Numbered from the stretch's first letter, positions 9,126 to 18,345 are shown. The stretch: DNA of 64,000 nt from Phocaeicola coprophilus (GCA_016900015.1 JACJJM010000012.1:40041-104040), one strand, 5' to 3'. Translations and numbers: made by a program. Notes: a model not told the origin generated them from the sequence alone.

Positions 9126-10535
9126 TTAATAGTTAGGCGTCAGATTCGGGTTGATGGATGAGGCCGAGAGCGGGATGGGGAATATCCACAGCGGGCTGTC
9201 GGGCGTAAGCTCGTAGTCTTTGCCGAGCAGCGTCTTGCGCAGCGTGGTTTGATATTCCGGCTCCGTGTTCCAACGCTTCATGTTGATGAAGTTCTTCATG
9301 GTGTAGAGGTTTTCCGTGCGCCACACTTGCTGCAATTTGCGGAACACTTCCCCGCGGTCGGTCGTCGTGCCTTTCCAAGGTTGGTACACAGCCGGGTCGA
9401 TGCGCATTTCGCGCACTTCGTCCATCAGGGCCAGAGCATCGTCAAACTCGCCTTCGCGCATCAGGCATTCGGCTTCAATCATCCGCGTGTCGATGGTTGT
9501 GAGTCCGATGTAAGAAAAATAAGCATCCATGCACATGCTGTAGGCCACATCCGCCAGGCCGAAGTACATGCTCGAATAAGCAAACGACGAGTCGAAGCAA
9601 TAATCGAGCCACACGTGCCCCGGTTCGAAAAGGGCGTACATCTCGGGCGTGATGCCGAACAGGGCGTTCCATTGCGGGAAGCAGATGAGGTCTTCCTGGC
9701 ATGCGCCTTTGCTACGCGTGAAGGACCCCATGAACGGGTTCGGCTCCGTGTCGAAGTAAGAACGTTCGTCCTCCACATAATCGGTGATGGCCAGCGATTG
9801 GGCGGCGGCTTGCGAGGCTTCTTCATAACGGTGCATGCTTATGAGTACCTGGGCTTTGGCTGCCAAGGCAAAATCCTTTCCGGGACGCATGCGGCTGATG
9901 CCTCGGTCGGGCAGCGATTCCAGTTCGAGGGCTGCGTTCAGGTCGGCCAGTATGTGGTCGTACACTTCGCCCACGGTGTTTTTCTGCACCATGCCGGCTA
10001 TGTCACTGCCTTCCAGCATGTAGGGCACGCCGGGGTCGGTCGCTGCCGTGGCGGGGTCGTAAGCCTTGGCATAGATGTTCACGGCCAGATAGTGGAACCA
10101 GGCGCGGAGCACCAGAGCTTCCGCCTTGATGCGTTGAGCCATGGCCCGGTCGCCCTCGGCATCGTCGATTTGCTGCAACACCGGGTTGGCAATGTGTCCG
10201 ATGGCGCTGTAGAAGCAGGTGTACATGCCGTCGGAGTTGGACAGTTCCAAGCGGTCGGCAGCCTCGTCCCACGTAATCAGGACGGCGTTGAGCGCCGGGG
10301 TGGTTTCGGCAATCATGTTGGGCACGTTGTATGCCTGCGGATACATCTCGCCAAGGACGACAGAAGGGCCTGTGCTGTAGTATCCGCTTTCGTTATACTC
10401 GTAGTTGAGCAACAAGTCCAGGTCGCTTACCCGGCTGAGGAGGTTTTTGCCTTTGGGCTGTATCTCTGTAAAGTCGCTGCATCCGGCCAGCAGAAGCAGT
10501 CCGGTGCATAGGCTGAATATTATGTTTCTCTTCAT
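9126..10535 (-). CDS. SusD/RagB-family outer-membrane lipoprotein
   Basis: 469 residues. Lipoprotein signal LLLLAGCSDF with the lipobox Cys at about 19. SusD-like features are the N-terminal helical part (FTEIQPKGKNLLSRVSDLDLLLNYEY), the TPR-type region with ALVLRAWFHYLAVNIYAKAYD, and the C-terminal segment ending in PIPLSASSINPNLTPNY, close to the usual IP...E...NP ending. SusD proteins form the lid over the SusC channel at the cell surface and help capture ligand. It follows susC by 16 bp. The substrate is not evident: there are no glycoside hydrolases here, so a peptide, cofactor or metal complex is as likely as a glycan. Confidence 0.88.
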   Translation of the reverse strand: MKRNIIFSLCTGLLLLAGCSDFTEIQPKGKNLLSRVSDLDLLLNYEYNESGYYSTGPSVVLGEMYPQAYNVPNMIAETTPALNAVLITWDEAADRLELSNSDGMYTCFYSAIGHIANPVLQQIDDAEGDRAMAQRIKAEALVLRAWFHYLAVNIYAKAYDPATAATDPGVPYMLEGSDIAGMVQKNTVGEVYDHILADLNAALELESLPDRGISRMRPGKDFALAAKAQVLISMHRYEEASQAAAQSLAITDYVEDERSYFDTEPNPFMGSFTRSKGACQEDLICFPQWNALFGITPEMYALFEPGHVWLDYCFDSSFAYSSMYFGLADVAYSMCMDAYFSYIGLTTIDTRMIEAECLMREGEFDDALALMDEVREMRIDPAVYQPWKGTTTDRGEVFRKLQQVWRTENLYTMKNFINMKRWNTEPEYQTTLRKTLLGKDYELTPDSPLWIFPIPLSASSINPNLTPNY

Positions 10536-10551
10536 GATGTTCTTTGTTATG

Positions 10552-13500
10552 TTAGATGTTGATGTTTAATCCGAATACAAACGAGCTGGGGTCGCGCAGC
10601 GAGAGGGTTTCGGGGTCGATGCCCACTTTGTTTTTCACCCACAGCCATTTGGGGTTGTTTAGTTGGAAGCTGACAGACGCGCGTTGCAGCCGTATTTTCT
10701 CCAGCCACATTTCCGGCAGATCGTAGCTGAGCACGATGTTGCGTATCTTCAGAAAGTCGGCCGGGCGGACGTAAGCATCCGTGTACAGCGCCTCGGAACC
10801 GATTCCGGATGTAGACGACCATTGGCCGATGCCCGGCGTGTTGGTCGGGTGTTCGGGTGTCCAGGCGTTGAGAAAGTAGCTGGGCACCGGGCCGTAAGGC
10901 ACGTGGTAGGTTTCCTGTTCTTCCAAGGCTCTCATCTTGTGTCCGCCATAGTAGACCATCAGGACACTCAGGCTCAGCCCGTTCCACGAGAAGGTGTTTT
11001 CCATGCTGCTCACCACCTTTGGGTCGGTTTGGCCGGAATAGACCACGGCTTCGACGGGCGCATTGAGGATGGACGTGGTGGTTGTTCCGTCCGGCAGGTA
11101 CCATGTGTGCTGCCCCTCGTCGTTGATGCCGGCGAAGCGGTAGGAGAAGAGGGCACTGGTTGGGTAACCTTCCAAAAATTGGGAATTGATGAGCGCGTTG
11201 GCCGTAGTCGACGGGTTTTCCACATACGTGATGGTGTTTTTGTTGTGCGAGAATGTCAACGCCGTGTTCCAGCCGAAGTCGCGCCGCTTCTGCGGGCGGA
11301 ACCATTCGTAGGAAAGCGACAGCTCCACGCCGTCGTTTTTCACACTGGCCGTGTTCATGAACATCGAGGTATAGCCCGTTGTCGGGTCGAGCATGTGGTT
11401 GGAGAACACGTTCTTGCTCTCCTTGTGATACCAGTCGAATGTGCCGCGCAGGCGGTTGTCGAGCAGAGAGAAGTCCAGCCCGACGTTCGTGGTCGCCGTC
11501 TGTTCCCACTTCAGTTCCGGGTTGCCCGGACTTTCGATGACCGACACCGGAAGCTTGGTCACTGAGTTGTTTCCGCTGGTGACGGCTGTCATGTAGCTGG
11601 TCGCCCCTTGGTAGATGTTACCCGTCACGCCGTAGCTGCCGCGCAGTTTCAGGAAGTTCACCCACTCGATGTCTTTCATGAAAGCCTCGTTGTGCAGGCT
11701 CCATCCTGCGCCGACCGACCACAGCGGCTTGCCTCGGAACTCGGTGTTCAGTCCGTAGACGTCGGCATAATCCTTGCGGAAGGAAGCAAAGACGTTGTAT
11801 TTGTTGTCGTAGGTGTACGTCAGGTTGGCATATCCCGAAGCGTAGCGGTGGCGTTCTTCCATGACCGAAGCCATGGCATCGGCCATGTAGACATCGTAGA
11901 AGCATTGCTGCACGGGGAAGTAACCTCCGCCGACGTAGGGAGCATACGTCATCTGGCTCAGCGTGGAGAAGTCTATCGTTGCCGTGGCGTCGTTTTGCAG
12001 CTGCTCGTCGTAGCCCAGCATCAGGCCGTTGGTTCCGCTGAGTTTGGTTTCCCGGAACTCCAATCCGGCCAACACGTTGACGGAGTGCTTGCCGAAGTCG
12101 CGGGTGTAGTTGACTTGTGCGCGGGCAGTCCAGTAGTTGCCTATGGTGTTGGTCGTTGTCTTCATGCCGCCGGTTTCGGGGATGAGGCTCGTGAGCGAGC
12201 CGTCGCTTTGCGGCTGCAGGTAGCCGTTGTACATCATGCGCATCAGGTAGCTGTCTTCTTCGTAATACGTTGACAGGGTGTTGCGCTCGCTTTCGTAGAC
12301 GAATTGCGCGTTCACCGTCAGTCCCTCGATGGGTTTGAACAGCAGTTCACCTTGATAGCGCATGTTTTGCCGACGCGTTTTTTGCAGATTATAATCCAGC
12401 TCTTCCAGATGGTTAAAGCCCAAGCGGCGGAAAGAGGGATTTGACACGCCTTCTTCATAATACTCGTTGAGCGTGTAAAGTGCCGTAGTGGAATAGTAAT
12501 TGTGCGAACCGTCTTCATTGAGCAGACGGGTGTAAGAGGGCACGTTGAACGGATTAGTGGCCAGTTCGCTGGCATTGGCTTGCTTGTTGTTGAATATTCC
12601 GTTGGCCGTAAAGCGGACTTTCAACCACGGGGCTATGTCATAAGAACCTTTGTAGGTGATGTTAAACTGGTTGTCGTAGGCATTGATAATGCCGCTGTTG
12701 TCGTACTTGTAGTTGATGACCAGGTTCGAGCTGGATTTCTCCGTGTTGCTCCGTACGGCCAGGTTGTATTGCTGAAGGACCTGGTTGCGCAGGGCGTGGT
12801 CGGCATATTCCTTGGCAAAGTTATTTTGGCTAAGCTGCTCCATGCGGGCATCAAGCTCTTCTTGCGTGATGATGCCTTTATATCGTTGGTAATAGGCATA
12901 GTTTATGGGACTGACGGCACCCATTCCGGTGCTGATGGCTTGTTCTATCGTCGAAGCCGGGTCGGCGGCTCCGCCTCCGAAATAATACCAGTCGTAGAAG
13001 TCTCTTTCGGTCTGCGCCTGCTGTTCGGGCGTCATATAGAAGTTGGCGGCATAGTCCATGTTTTTCTTTTCCCACACGGTGAGGTTGGCAGAGAAGTCAA
13101 TGTTTATCTTTCCCTTCTCTTTCGCGCCCTTTGTCTTGACCACGATGATACCGTTTGAAGCCCGTGCACCGTAGATGGCTGCCGCAGCGGCATCTTTGAG
13201 CACGGTCACCGACTCGATGTCGTAGGGGTTGAGGTCGTCAATCGAGCCTTCAATGGGCAGTCCGTCCACCACCAGCAGCGGGTTGGTGGAGGCATAGAGT
13301 GAACTGGTGCCGCGTATGGTGGTTTTGTCACCATAGGTGGTGAGTCCGGCCACACGGCCTTCCAGGTTGTCCATCAGGCTGGGCATGTAGCGGTCTTCCA
13401 ACTTTTCGGCGGAGACGGTGCTCACCGAACCGGTCACTTTCTCGCGCGATATGTCCTGATAGCCGGTGACGACGACTTCAGACATGACGTTGACGTCTTC

Positions 13501-14061
13501 CTTCATCACGAACTCATTCTCCGAATTCAGTTTTACGCGAGTCTCAATATCCTTTTTCCCGATGTAACGGATAATGAGGACCACTTCCCGGCCGGAAACG
13601 TTGCGCAAGGCGAATCTGCCATCCAAGTCGGTGATGACACCCTTCGTCGTTCCTTTTACCAGCACCGATGCTCCGATGACCGGTTCTCTGTTCTCGTCGA
13701 CCACAATACCTGACACTGTCCCCACCTCGGCTCTCTGCGAAGACTGTCGCGTGCGGCGCACAATGGTATAGATACCGTCCTTCACTTCGTAGGTAAGCTG
13801 CGTACCTGCCAGCAGCGTGTCGAGCACACGGGCGATGTCCGTCTGGCTGAACTCGCCACCCCGGCAACGGATGCGTGCAGCCACATCGGCGTTGTAGACC
13901 AACTGGATGTTACTCGTCTTCATGATTTGCTGGAAAGCCTGGTCCAGCGTGCCTTGCCCGATGCGGACCGTCACTGTCTGCGCCATCATCTCGGCCGGCC
14001 CGGCAAGGAACAGCCCCACAGCACATGCGCTCAGAAAAGCGCGTAATTGTTTCTTTCTCAT
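10552..14061 (-). CDS. SusC/RagA-family TonB-dependent transporter with STN signalling domain
   Basis: 1169 residues, full length. In order: signal peptide (to about 28, AEMMAQ); STN domain (about 30-105, TLDQAFQQIMKTSNIQLVYN); carboxypeptidase-regulatory-like beta domain (about 118-195, VSGIVVDENREPVIGASVLV); TonB-box region MSEVVVTGYQ; plug with LLVVDGLPIEGSIDDLNPYDIES and the VLKDAAAAAIYGARASNGII segment; then the barrel. It imports a ligand across the outer membrane with TonB energy, with SusD as lid. The STN domain is the part that signals to a FecR-type anti-sigma factor, and fecR lies 22 bp upstream in the same operon. The ligand is unknown. Confidence 0.93.
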   Translation of the reverse strand: MRKKQLRAFLSACAVGLFLAGPAEMMAQTVTVRIGQGTLDQAFQQIMKTSNIQLVYNADVAARIRCRGGEFSQTDIARVLDTLLAGTQLTYEVKDGIYTIVRRTRQSSQRAEVGTVSGIVVDENREPVIGASVLVKGTTKGVITDLDGRFALRNVSGREVVLIIRYIGKKDIETRVKLNSENEFVMKEDVNVMSEVVVTGYQDISREKVTGSVSTVSAEKLEDRYMPSLMDNLEGRVAGLTTYGDKTTIRGTSSLYASTNPLLVVDGLPIEGSIDDLNPYDIESVTVLKDAAAAAIYGARASNGIIVVKTKGAKEKGKINIDFSANLTVWEKKNMDYAANFYMTPEQQAQTERDFYDWYYFGGGAADPASTIEQAISTGMGAVSPINYAYYQRYKGIITQEELDARMEQLSQNNFAKEYADHALRNQVLQQYNLAVRSNTEKSSSNLVINYKYDNSGIINAYDNQFNITYKGSYDIAPWLKVRFTANGIFNNKQANASELATNPFNVPSYTRLLNEDGSHNYYSTTALYTLNEYYEEGVSNPSFRRLGFNHLEELDYNLQKTRRQNMRYQGELLFKPIEGLTVNAQFVYESERNTLSTYYEEDSYLMRMMYNGYLQPQSDGSLTSLIPETGGMKTTTNTIGNYWTARAQVNYTRDFGKHSVNVLAGLEFRETKLSGTNGLMLGYDEQLQNDATATIDFSTLSQMTYAPYVGGGYFPVQQCFYDVYMADAMASVMEERHRYASGYANLTYTYDNKYNVFASFRKDYADVYGLNTEFRGKPLWSVGAGWSLHNEAFMKDIEWVNFLKLRGSYGVTGNIYQGATSYMTAVTSGNNSVTKLPVSVIESPGNPELKWEQTATTNVGLDFSLLDNRLRGTFDWYHKESKNVFSNHMLDPTTGYTSMFMNTASVKNDGVELSLSYEWFRPQKRRDFGWNTALTFSHNKNTITYVENPSTTANALINSQFLEGYPTSALFSYRFAGINDEGQHTWYLPDGTTTTSILNAPVEAVVYSGQTDPKVVSSMENTFSWNGLSLSVLMVYYGGHKMRALEEQETYHVPYGPVPSYFLNAWTPEHPTNTPGIGQWSSTSGIGSEALYTDAYVRPADFLKIRNIVLSYDLPEMWLEKIRLQRASVSFQLNNPKWLWVKNKVGIDPETLSLRDPSSFVFGLNINI

Positions 14062-14083
14062 AATCTATATATTAATGTAAAAA

Positions 14084-15229
14084 TTAATTCGTCACAAGGA
14101 TGTTCTCGCCGCGGATGACGAAGCGGATGCCCGCCGCACGTTCGTAGCTGTTGAGCAAGACGCGGATGTCGTCGCCGCGGTAGAGACGGCCTGATAGGCG
14201 GATGTCGCGCAAGCTGTCGTCGGCAAACACAGGATGGAAGTCATACCAGCGCGAGAGCGTGGTCAGGATGTCCTCCAGCGACTGGTTGCGGAAGACAAAC
14301 TGATGGTCGACCCAGGCCGTGTAGACGGACACATCCACCGTCTGCACGTCGACCGTCCCGCCGGCCTCGTCAAACGTCAGCTGCTGCGAGGGGCGCACGT
14401 CGTAGTCGCGTCCGTCAGGCGTGTGGAAACGGATGCGGCCCTCGACCAGCGTGGCGGCCAGCGGCGTGCCGGCATAGTCGGTCAGATTGAAGCGTGTGCC
14501 GAGCACGCGGACATCACCCCGCCCCGTGGAGACCACAAAAGGATGTGCCTCGTCATGCGCCACGTCGAAAAACACTTCGCCCTTTACATAGACACGGCGC
14601 TCGCCTCCCCCGAAAGTCTCCGGGAAACGGAGTTCCGACTCGGCATTGAGCCAGACACGCGTGCCATCGGCCAACTCGTAGCGAAACTCGCCTCCGCGCG
14701 GGATGGACAGCGTGTTGTAGCGCACGGCGACCGTGTCGGCCAAGGCCATGGACACGGAGTCAAGCAGCCGGTCGACAACCCGGTGGTCACCGCCCGTGAC
14801 ATCTATCTGCTGCCCGTCAGCCAACGTGAGTATCGCCTTGGCCTCTCCGGGCACGATGGTCATCGCCGTCTGCTGTGTGTTGTCGCCCGCGAGACGCCGT
14901 GCAGAACGGGGCACAGCCAGGAACAGCAAGGCCACGACTGCTGCCACACCGGCCCACACGGAAGCACGACGCAGAAACAGGCGAAGCATGCGGCGCTGCT
15001 GCGTCCGGCGGAAGCGTGCGACCATCCGCTCACCATAATCCTCACGTTCGAGACGGAGCATCGCCGAAACGAGGTCCAGCCGTTTGACTTCTTCATACGT
15101 AGCGGCGTTACGCCCGTCGGACAGCCATGCTTGCAACGCGGCTTCCTCTTCGGGCGCGAGCGTGTCGCCCAATATCTTACGTGCGATGAGTTTGGATATG
15201 TCAGTCGTTGTTTTCATCTCCTTTTTCAT
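14084..15229 (-). CDS. FecR-family anti-sigma factor / signal transducer
   Basis: 381 residues. A cytoplasmic N-terminal region with a DUF4880/4974-like helical opening (ISKLIARKILGDTLAPEEEAALQAWL) precedes one membrane helix (about 88-105, WAGVAAVVALLFLAV). The periplasmic FecR domain spans about 150-290 (PRGGEFRYELADGTRVWLNA, GEVFFDVAHDEAHPFVV, VRVLGTRFNL). The C-terminal part, with FRNQSLEDILTTLSRWYDF and RLSGRL, is the STN-like DUF4974 segment that contacts the receptor. It should hold an ECF sigma factor and release it when the SusC-STN protein binds ligand. No sigma gene is adjacent; the nearest is at 22284-22844. A second possible start is Met5 (15217). Confidence 0.92.
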   Translation of the reverse strand: MKKEMKTTTDISKLIARKILGDTLAPEEEAALQAWLSDGRNAATYEEVKRLDLVSAMLRLEREDYGERMVARFRRTQQRRMLRLFLRRASVWAGVAAVVALLFLAVPRSARRLAGDNTQQTAMTIVPGEAKAILTLADGQQIDVTGGDHRVVDRLLDSVSMALADTVAVRYNTLSIPRGGEFRYELADGTRVWLNAESELRFPETFGGGERRVYVKGEVFFDVAHDEAHPFVVSTGRGDVRVLGTRFNLTDYAGTPLAATLVEGRIRFHTPDGRDYDVRPSQQLTFDEAGGTVDVQTVDVSVYTAWVDHQFVFRNQSLEDILTTLSRWYDFHPVFADDSLRDIRLSGRLYRGDDIRVLLNSYERAAGIRFVIRGENILVTN

Positions 15230-15310
15230 GATTCATTTTCCATATAGACGGTGCAAAGGAACAAATCGTATGACATCACCCCTCAATTTTAACATTTGAA
15301 ATTTCTCCAG

Positions 15311-15353
15311 ACCTCCCAACCCCTCCCAACCTCCCCCCGAAGGGGAGGCTTTT
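15311..15353 (+). repeat. CCTCCCC...GGGGAGG element, copy A
   Basis: Repeated CCTCCCAACC units lead into the hairpin CCTCCCC-CGAA-GGGGAGG followed by CTTTTTCC. It reads as a plus-strand terminator but no plus-strand gene ends just before it; it lies upstream of the divergent fecR gene. Other copies are at 20738, 20867, 47338 and 48183. Confidence 0.65.
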
Positions 15354-15442
15354 TCCTTTGTCATTTAAGCCAAAAGAGGCAAAGAGTTTGAACGTAAGTA
15401 AATGTTCATATTTAGTTTATACCATGCGGCATTCATTCTTTC

Positions 15443-15532
15443 GACGCAGATGACGCGGACAACGCGGATTATTTCTGTCATGATGCCGAAGCCTGTGATT
15501 TATAAATCTGCGTCATCCGCGTTGTCCGCGTC
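15443..15532. repeat. imperfect 28-bp inverted repeat with CGCAGATGACGCGG motif
   Basis: Arms 15443-15470 and 15505-15532 match at 22 of 28 positions; the mismatches are transitions, so most become G-U pairs in RNA. Each arm itself contains two copies of a GACGCRGA-type unit. The centre is A+T-rich. It lies alone, with no gene end adjacent. Confidence 0.6.
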
Positions 15533-15635
15533 TAAGAAATTGCCGGATAGATTCATTTAATTCTTGCGACGCTTATGTGCTAATGACCTATCGGAGCAAA
15601 AAAGAGCAAAACAAGCCTTGGAGGGGCGGTGACCT

Positions 15636-15711
15636 GGCCTTCCTTTCCGCCCGCGCACGGAGTCCTTTCCGTCCTCGCTTACCCTCCTTTCCGTGGTCGG
15701 ACGGCATTAAG
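15636..15711. repeat. GC-rich dispersed palindromic repeat, copy 2
   Basis: Contains GGCCTTCCTTTCCGCCCG, then GGAGTCCTTTCCG, then ACCCTCCTTTCCGTGGTCGG and ACGG. It shares these modules with copies 1, 3 and 6 but its arms are degraded. It lies in the fecR / TonB-receptor intergenic region. Confidence 0.6.
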
Positions 15712-16010
15712 GGGCATCGGACACGAGGTTATGAGGAGACTGGCCAGGCATCAAACATCCAGATGCGGACGACGCAGGAGGCTGTGTCGAAACGAAAGAA
15801 CCGTGAATGACAAAGCCTTGTATTTCAATATTTATCCAAGCGGGCGTACAGAACGTACGTTTCCACAACGTCTATTTTGACACGTCTTCTTGCAAGGGCG
15901 GAGAAGGACGTCCGAGGCCTCCTTCCTAAGAAATAATGCGACATCAGTGCCCTTTGCGACGATGCCGGACGCAGCGGGAAAATCCTCCGAAAAGCCTGCG
16001 ACTTCAGGGA

Positions 16011-16102
16011 AAATCACCACTTTTAGGTATTGCGGCAGTGCGTTAGACCACAAAACGGGCCGTCATAGGGACGACAAATCACTATTTTACGGTATTGTGC
16101 AC
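16011..16102 (+). promoter_or_regulatory. two direct repeats and promoter upstream of the TonB receptor
   Basis: The 27-mers at 16011-16037 (AAATCACCACTTTTAGGTAT...) and 16076-16102 (AAATCACTATTTTACGGTAT...) agree at about four positions in five when one base is gapped in each, and start 65 bp apart. The second covers the likely -33 element (ATTG at 16094-16097) of the promoter whose -7 box TATTTTTG is at 16118-16125, 20 bp on. They may be binding sites for a regulator of the downstream uptake genes. Confidence 0.45.
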
Positions 16103-16117
16103 GGTCTGTGCGCAGTC

Positions 16118-16125
16118 TATTTTTG
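16118..16125 (+). promoter_or_regulatory. -7 promoter element of the TonB receptor operon
   Basis: TATTTTTG matches TAnnTTTG, with ATTG (one mismatch to TTTG) 20 bp upstream. Predicted transcription start near 16132, about 36 nt before the ATG at 16168. Confidence 0.55.
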
Positions 16126-16167
16126 CGCCATATAAACAGTACGTCTAAACAGATAATAATAATAAAC

Positions 16168-18345
16168 ATGAAGATTCATTTCAGACTGACGACATGGGCG
16201 CTACTGGCGACCACCACGCTCCCGCTGGCCGCACAGAGCGAGGGCGATTCGCTCATGCTCGACGACCAGGAACTGGAGGCCATCGAGGTCGTGGCGAAGT
16301 CCAAGGCCCGCAAGCTCCAAGAACAGGCATACGCCATCTCCGTAATCGACCTGAAAAACCGCTACACGGCAGCTTCGCCCCTGAACAAGGTGCTCAACAC
16401 GGTGACGAGTGTGCGTGTGCGGGAAGACGGAGGCGTGGGCAGTAACTATACGTTCGCGATGAACGGCTTCTCGGGCAACCAGGTGAAATTCTTCCTCGAC
16501 GGCATCCCGATGGACAACTTCGGCTCAAGCTTCAACCTGGCCAACTTCTCGGCCAACATCGCCGAGCGTGTGGAAGTCTACAAGGGCGTGCTGCCCGTGA
16601 GCCTGGGCGCCGATGCGCTGGGCGGGGCTGTCAACATCGTCACGCGCGTCAATGCCAACTACCTCGAAGCGACATACAGCGTCGGTTCGTTCAACACGCA
16701 CAAGGTCAGCCTGGCCGGGGCCTACACGAACACCGGCACGGGCTTCACCTTCCGCGCCAACGCATTCTTCAACTACTCGGACAATGACTACAAGGTCTAC
16801 GCCCCCATCGTCGACCTCTCGACGGGCCGCAGCCTGGGCGACGCCTGGGTGAAGCGTTTCAACGATGCCTACTATTCGGCCGGCCTGAAGATGGAGACCG
16901 GAGTTATAGCCAAACCCTGGGCCGACCAGCTGCTCGTCGGTGTCATCCTCTCGGGCAACGACAAGCACATCCAGACGGGCGCGACGATGGACGCCGTCTA
17001 CGGGCGGGTGAAGTCGCGGAGCTACAGCCTCATCCCCACCCTACGCTACAAGAAGACGAACCTCTTCACGCCGGGACTCGACCTGAGCCTCTACGCAACC
17101 TACAACGTCGTGAACACCTACAACGTCGACACCGCAGCCGTCGACTACAACTGGCTGGGAGAGTCCGTTCCGAGCACGAGCCGCGGCGAAGGCTACCTCA
17201 CCGACGCCCTCATCAAGGAACGTCAATGGCAGGCGAACGCCAACCTGAACTACCTCATCGACGACCACCAGAGCGTCACGCTGAACCACATCGTGACATC
17301 GATGGACCACAAGCAGAACGACCGCGAATATCCCGAATACAGCATGAACGACCGCTCGCAATACCTGACAAAGAACATCACCGGCCTGGGCTACCAGCTC
17401 CGCTACGACCGCTGGAATGTCAATGTCTTCGGAAAGATGTATTTCCTCTATTCCTCGTCGCACAAGCTCATCGACCAGTTCCTCGCCAGCGAACACTGGG
17501 AACAGGTGAAAGAGCGCAAACACAACTTCGGCTACGGCGCGGCGGCCACTTACTTCCTCTTCCCCTTCCTGCAAGCGAAGGTCAGCTTCGAACAGGCCTA
17601 CCGCATGCCGGAAGCCATCGAGATGTTCGGCGACGGATTTATCCAGAAGAGCAATCCCGACCTCAACCCGGAGAACTCCAAGAACCTGAACATCGGGCTG
17701 GCGTTTGACAAACGTTTCAACGAAGACCATCACGTGATGGCCGAGACCAACTACATCTACCGCCACACGAAGGACTTCATCTTCAAAGGCGTCAGCCTCA
17801 CGAGCGACCCCACGATGTCATACGACAATGTGGGCAAGGCCATCACCCACGGCGTCGAGGCCAGCCTGCGCTACGAATACAAGCGCCAGTTCCACATCGC
17901 CGGAAACCTGACCTACCAGGACATCACCGACCGCGAACGGACGACGCGCACGACCGACAGCTACGTCGAACAAGGTTCGAGCGAAAACACGTCCTACGGG
18001 CAACGCATGCCCAACATCCCCTACTTCTTCGTGAATGCGGAAGCAGGCTACAACTTCCACAACGTCTTCGCGCGAGGCAACACCCTCTCCCTCGAATACA
18101 GCTGCGACTACGTCTACAAGTACTACCTGAGCTTCGCCGGCCTGGGACGCCCCACGAGCAAGAAATACATCCCCACGCAGTTCTCCCACAACGCCTCGCT
18201 GAGCTACCTCATGGGCGACGGGAAATACAGCGTCGCGCTGGAATGCACCAACCTCACCAACGAGAAGCTGTATGACAACTACCGCCTGCAAAAGCCCGGC
18301 CGCGCCTTCAACGTGAAGTTCCGCGTCTACCTGCCCAAGATGTAA
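16168..18345 (+). CDS. TonB-dependent outer-membrane receptor, iron-type locus
   Basis: 725 residues from the ATG at 16168 (MKIHFRLTTWALLATTTLPLAAQ signal peptide). An in-frame ATG at 16108 lies upstream of the promoter and is rejected. There is no carboxypeptidase-like or STN domain; a TonB box (LEAIEVVAKSK) leads into the plug (NKVLNTVTSVRVREDGGVGSN ... FLDGIPMD ... VEVYKGVLPVSLGADALGGAVNI) and a 22-strand-type barrel with TonB-receptor signatures NPDLNPENSKNLNIGL and FNVKFRVYLPKM at the end. It belongs to the siderophore/heme/cobalamin class rather than SusC. The DUF4374 and PepSY genes that follow (32 bp, then 7 bp) support an iron-chelate or heme substrate. No Fur box was identified by eye. 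Confidence 0.9.
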   Translation: MKIHFRLTTWALLATTTLPLAAQSEGDSLMLDDQELEAIEVVAKSKARKLQEQAYAISVIDLKNRYTAASPLNKVLNTVTSVRVREDGGVGSNYTFAMNGFSGNQVKFFLDGIPMDNFGSSFNLANFSANIAERVEVYKGVLPVSLGADALGGAVNIVTRVNANYLEATYSVGSFNTHKVSLAGAYTNTGTGFTFRANAFFNYSDNDYKVYAPIVDLSTGRSLGDAWVKRFNDAYYSAGLKMETGVIAKPWADQLLVGVILSGNDKHIQTGATMDAVYGRVKSRSYSLIPTLRYKKTNLFTPGLDLSLYATYNVVNTYNVDTAAVDYNWLGESVPSTSRGEGYLTDALIKERQWQANANLNYLIDDHQSVTLNHIVTSMDHKQNDREYPEYSMNDRSQYLTKNITGLGYQLRYDRWNVNVFGKMYFLYSSSHKLIDQFLASEHWEQVKERKHNFGYGAAATYFLFPFLQAKVSFEQAYRMPEAIEMFGDGFIQKSNPDLNPENSKNLNIGLAFDKRFNEDHHVMAETNYIYRHTKDFIFKGVSLTSDPTMSYDNVGKAITHGVEASLRYEYKRQFHIAGNLTYQDITDRERTTRTTDSYVEQGSSENTSYGQRMPNIPYFFVNAEAGYNFHNVFARGNTLSLEYSCDYVYKYYLSFAGLGRPTSKKYIPTQFSHNASLSYLMGDGKYSVALECTNLTNEKLYDNYRLQKPGRAFNVKFRVYLPKM

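Larger units (their letters stand above)
15230..16167. other. 938-bp gene-free region between divergent fecR and TonB-receptor genes
   Basis: I find no credible gene and no remnant of a sigma factor. The region holds one CCTCCCC-type element (15311-15353), a large imperfect inverted repeat (15443-15532), one copy of the GC-rich palindromic repeat (15636-15711), two similar 27-bp direct repeats (16011 and 16076) and the promoter of the TonB receptor. Short open frames here have no start context or recognisable product. Confidence 0.6.

Noticed and set aside
9249..10511. 420-codon open frame on the plus strand
   Set aside because: Antisense to the SusD gene; composition is typical of a codon-mirror frame.
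15577..16135. Short open frames upstream of the TonB receptor, or a decayed sigma factor
   Set aside because: No sigma region 2 or 4 residues in any frame; the frames overlap the repeat and promoter elements.
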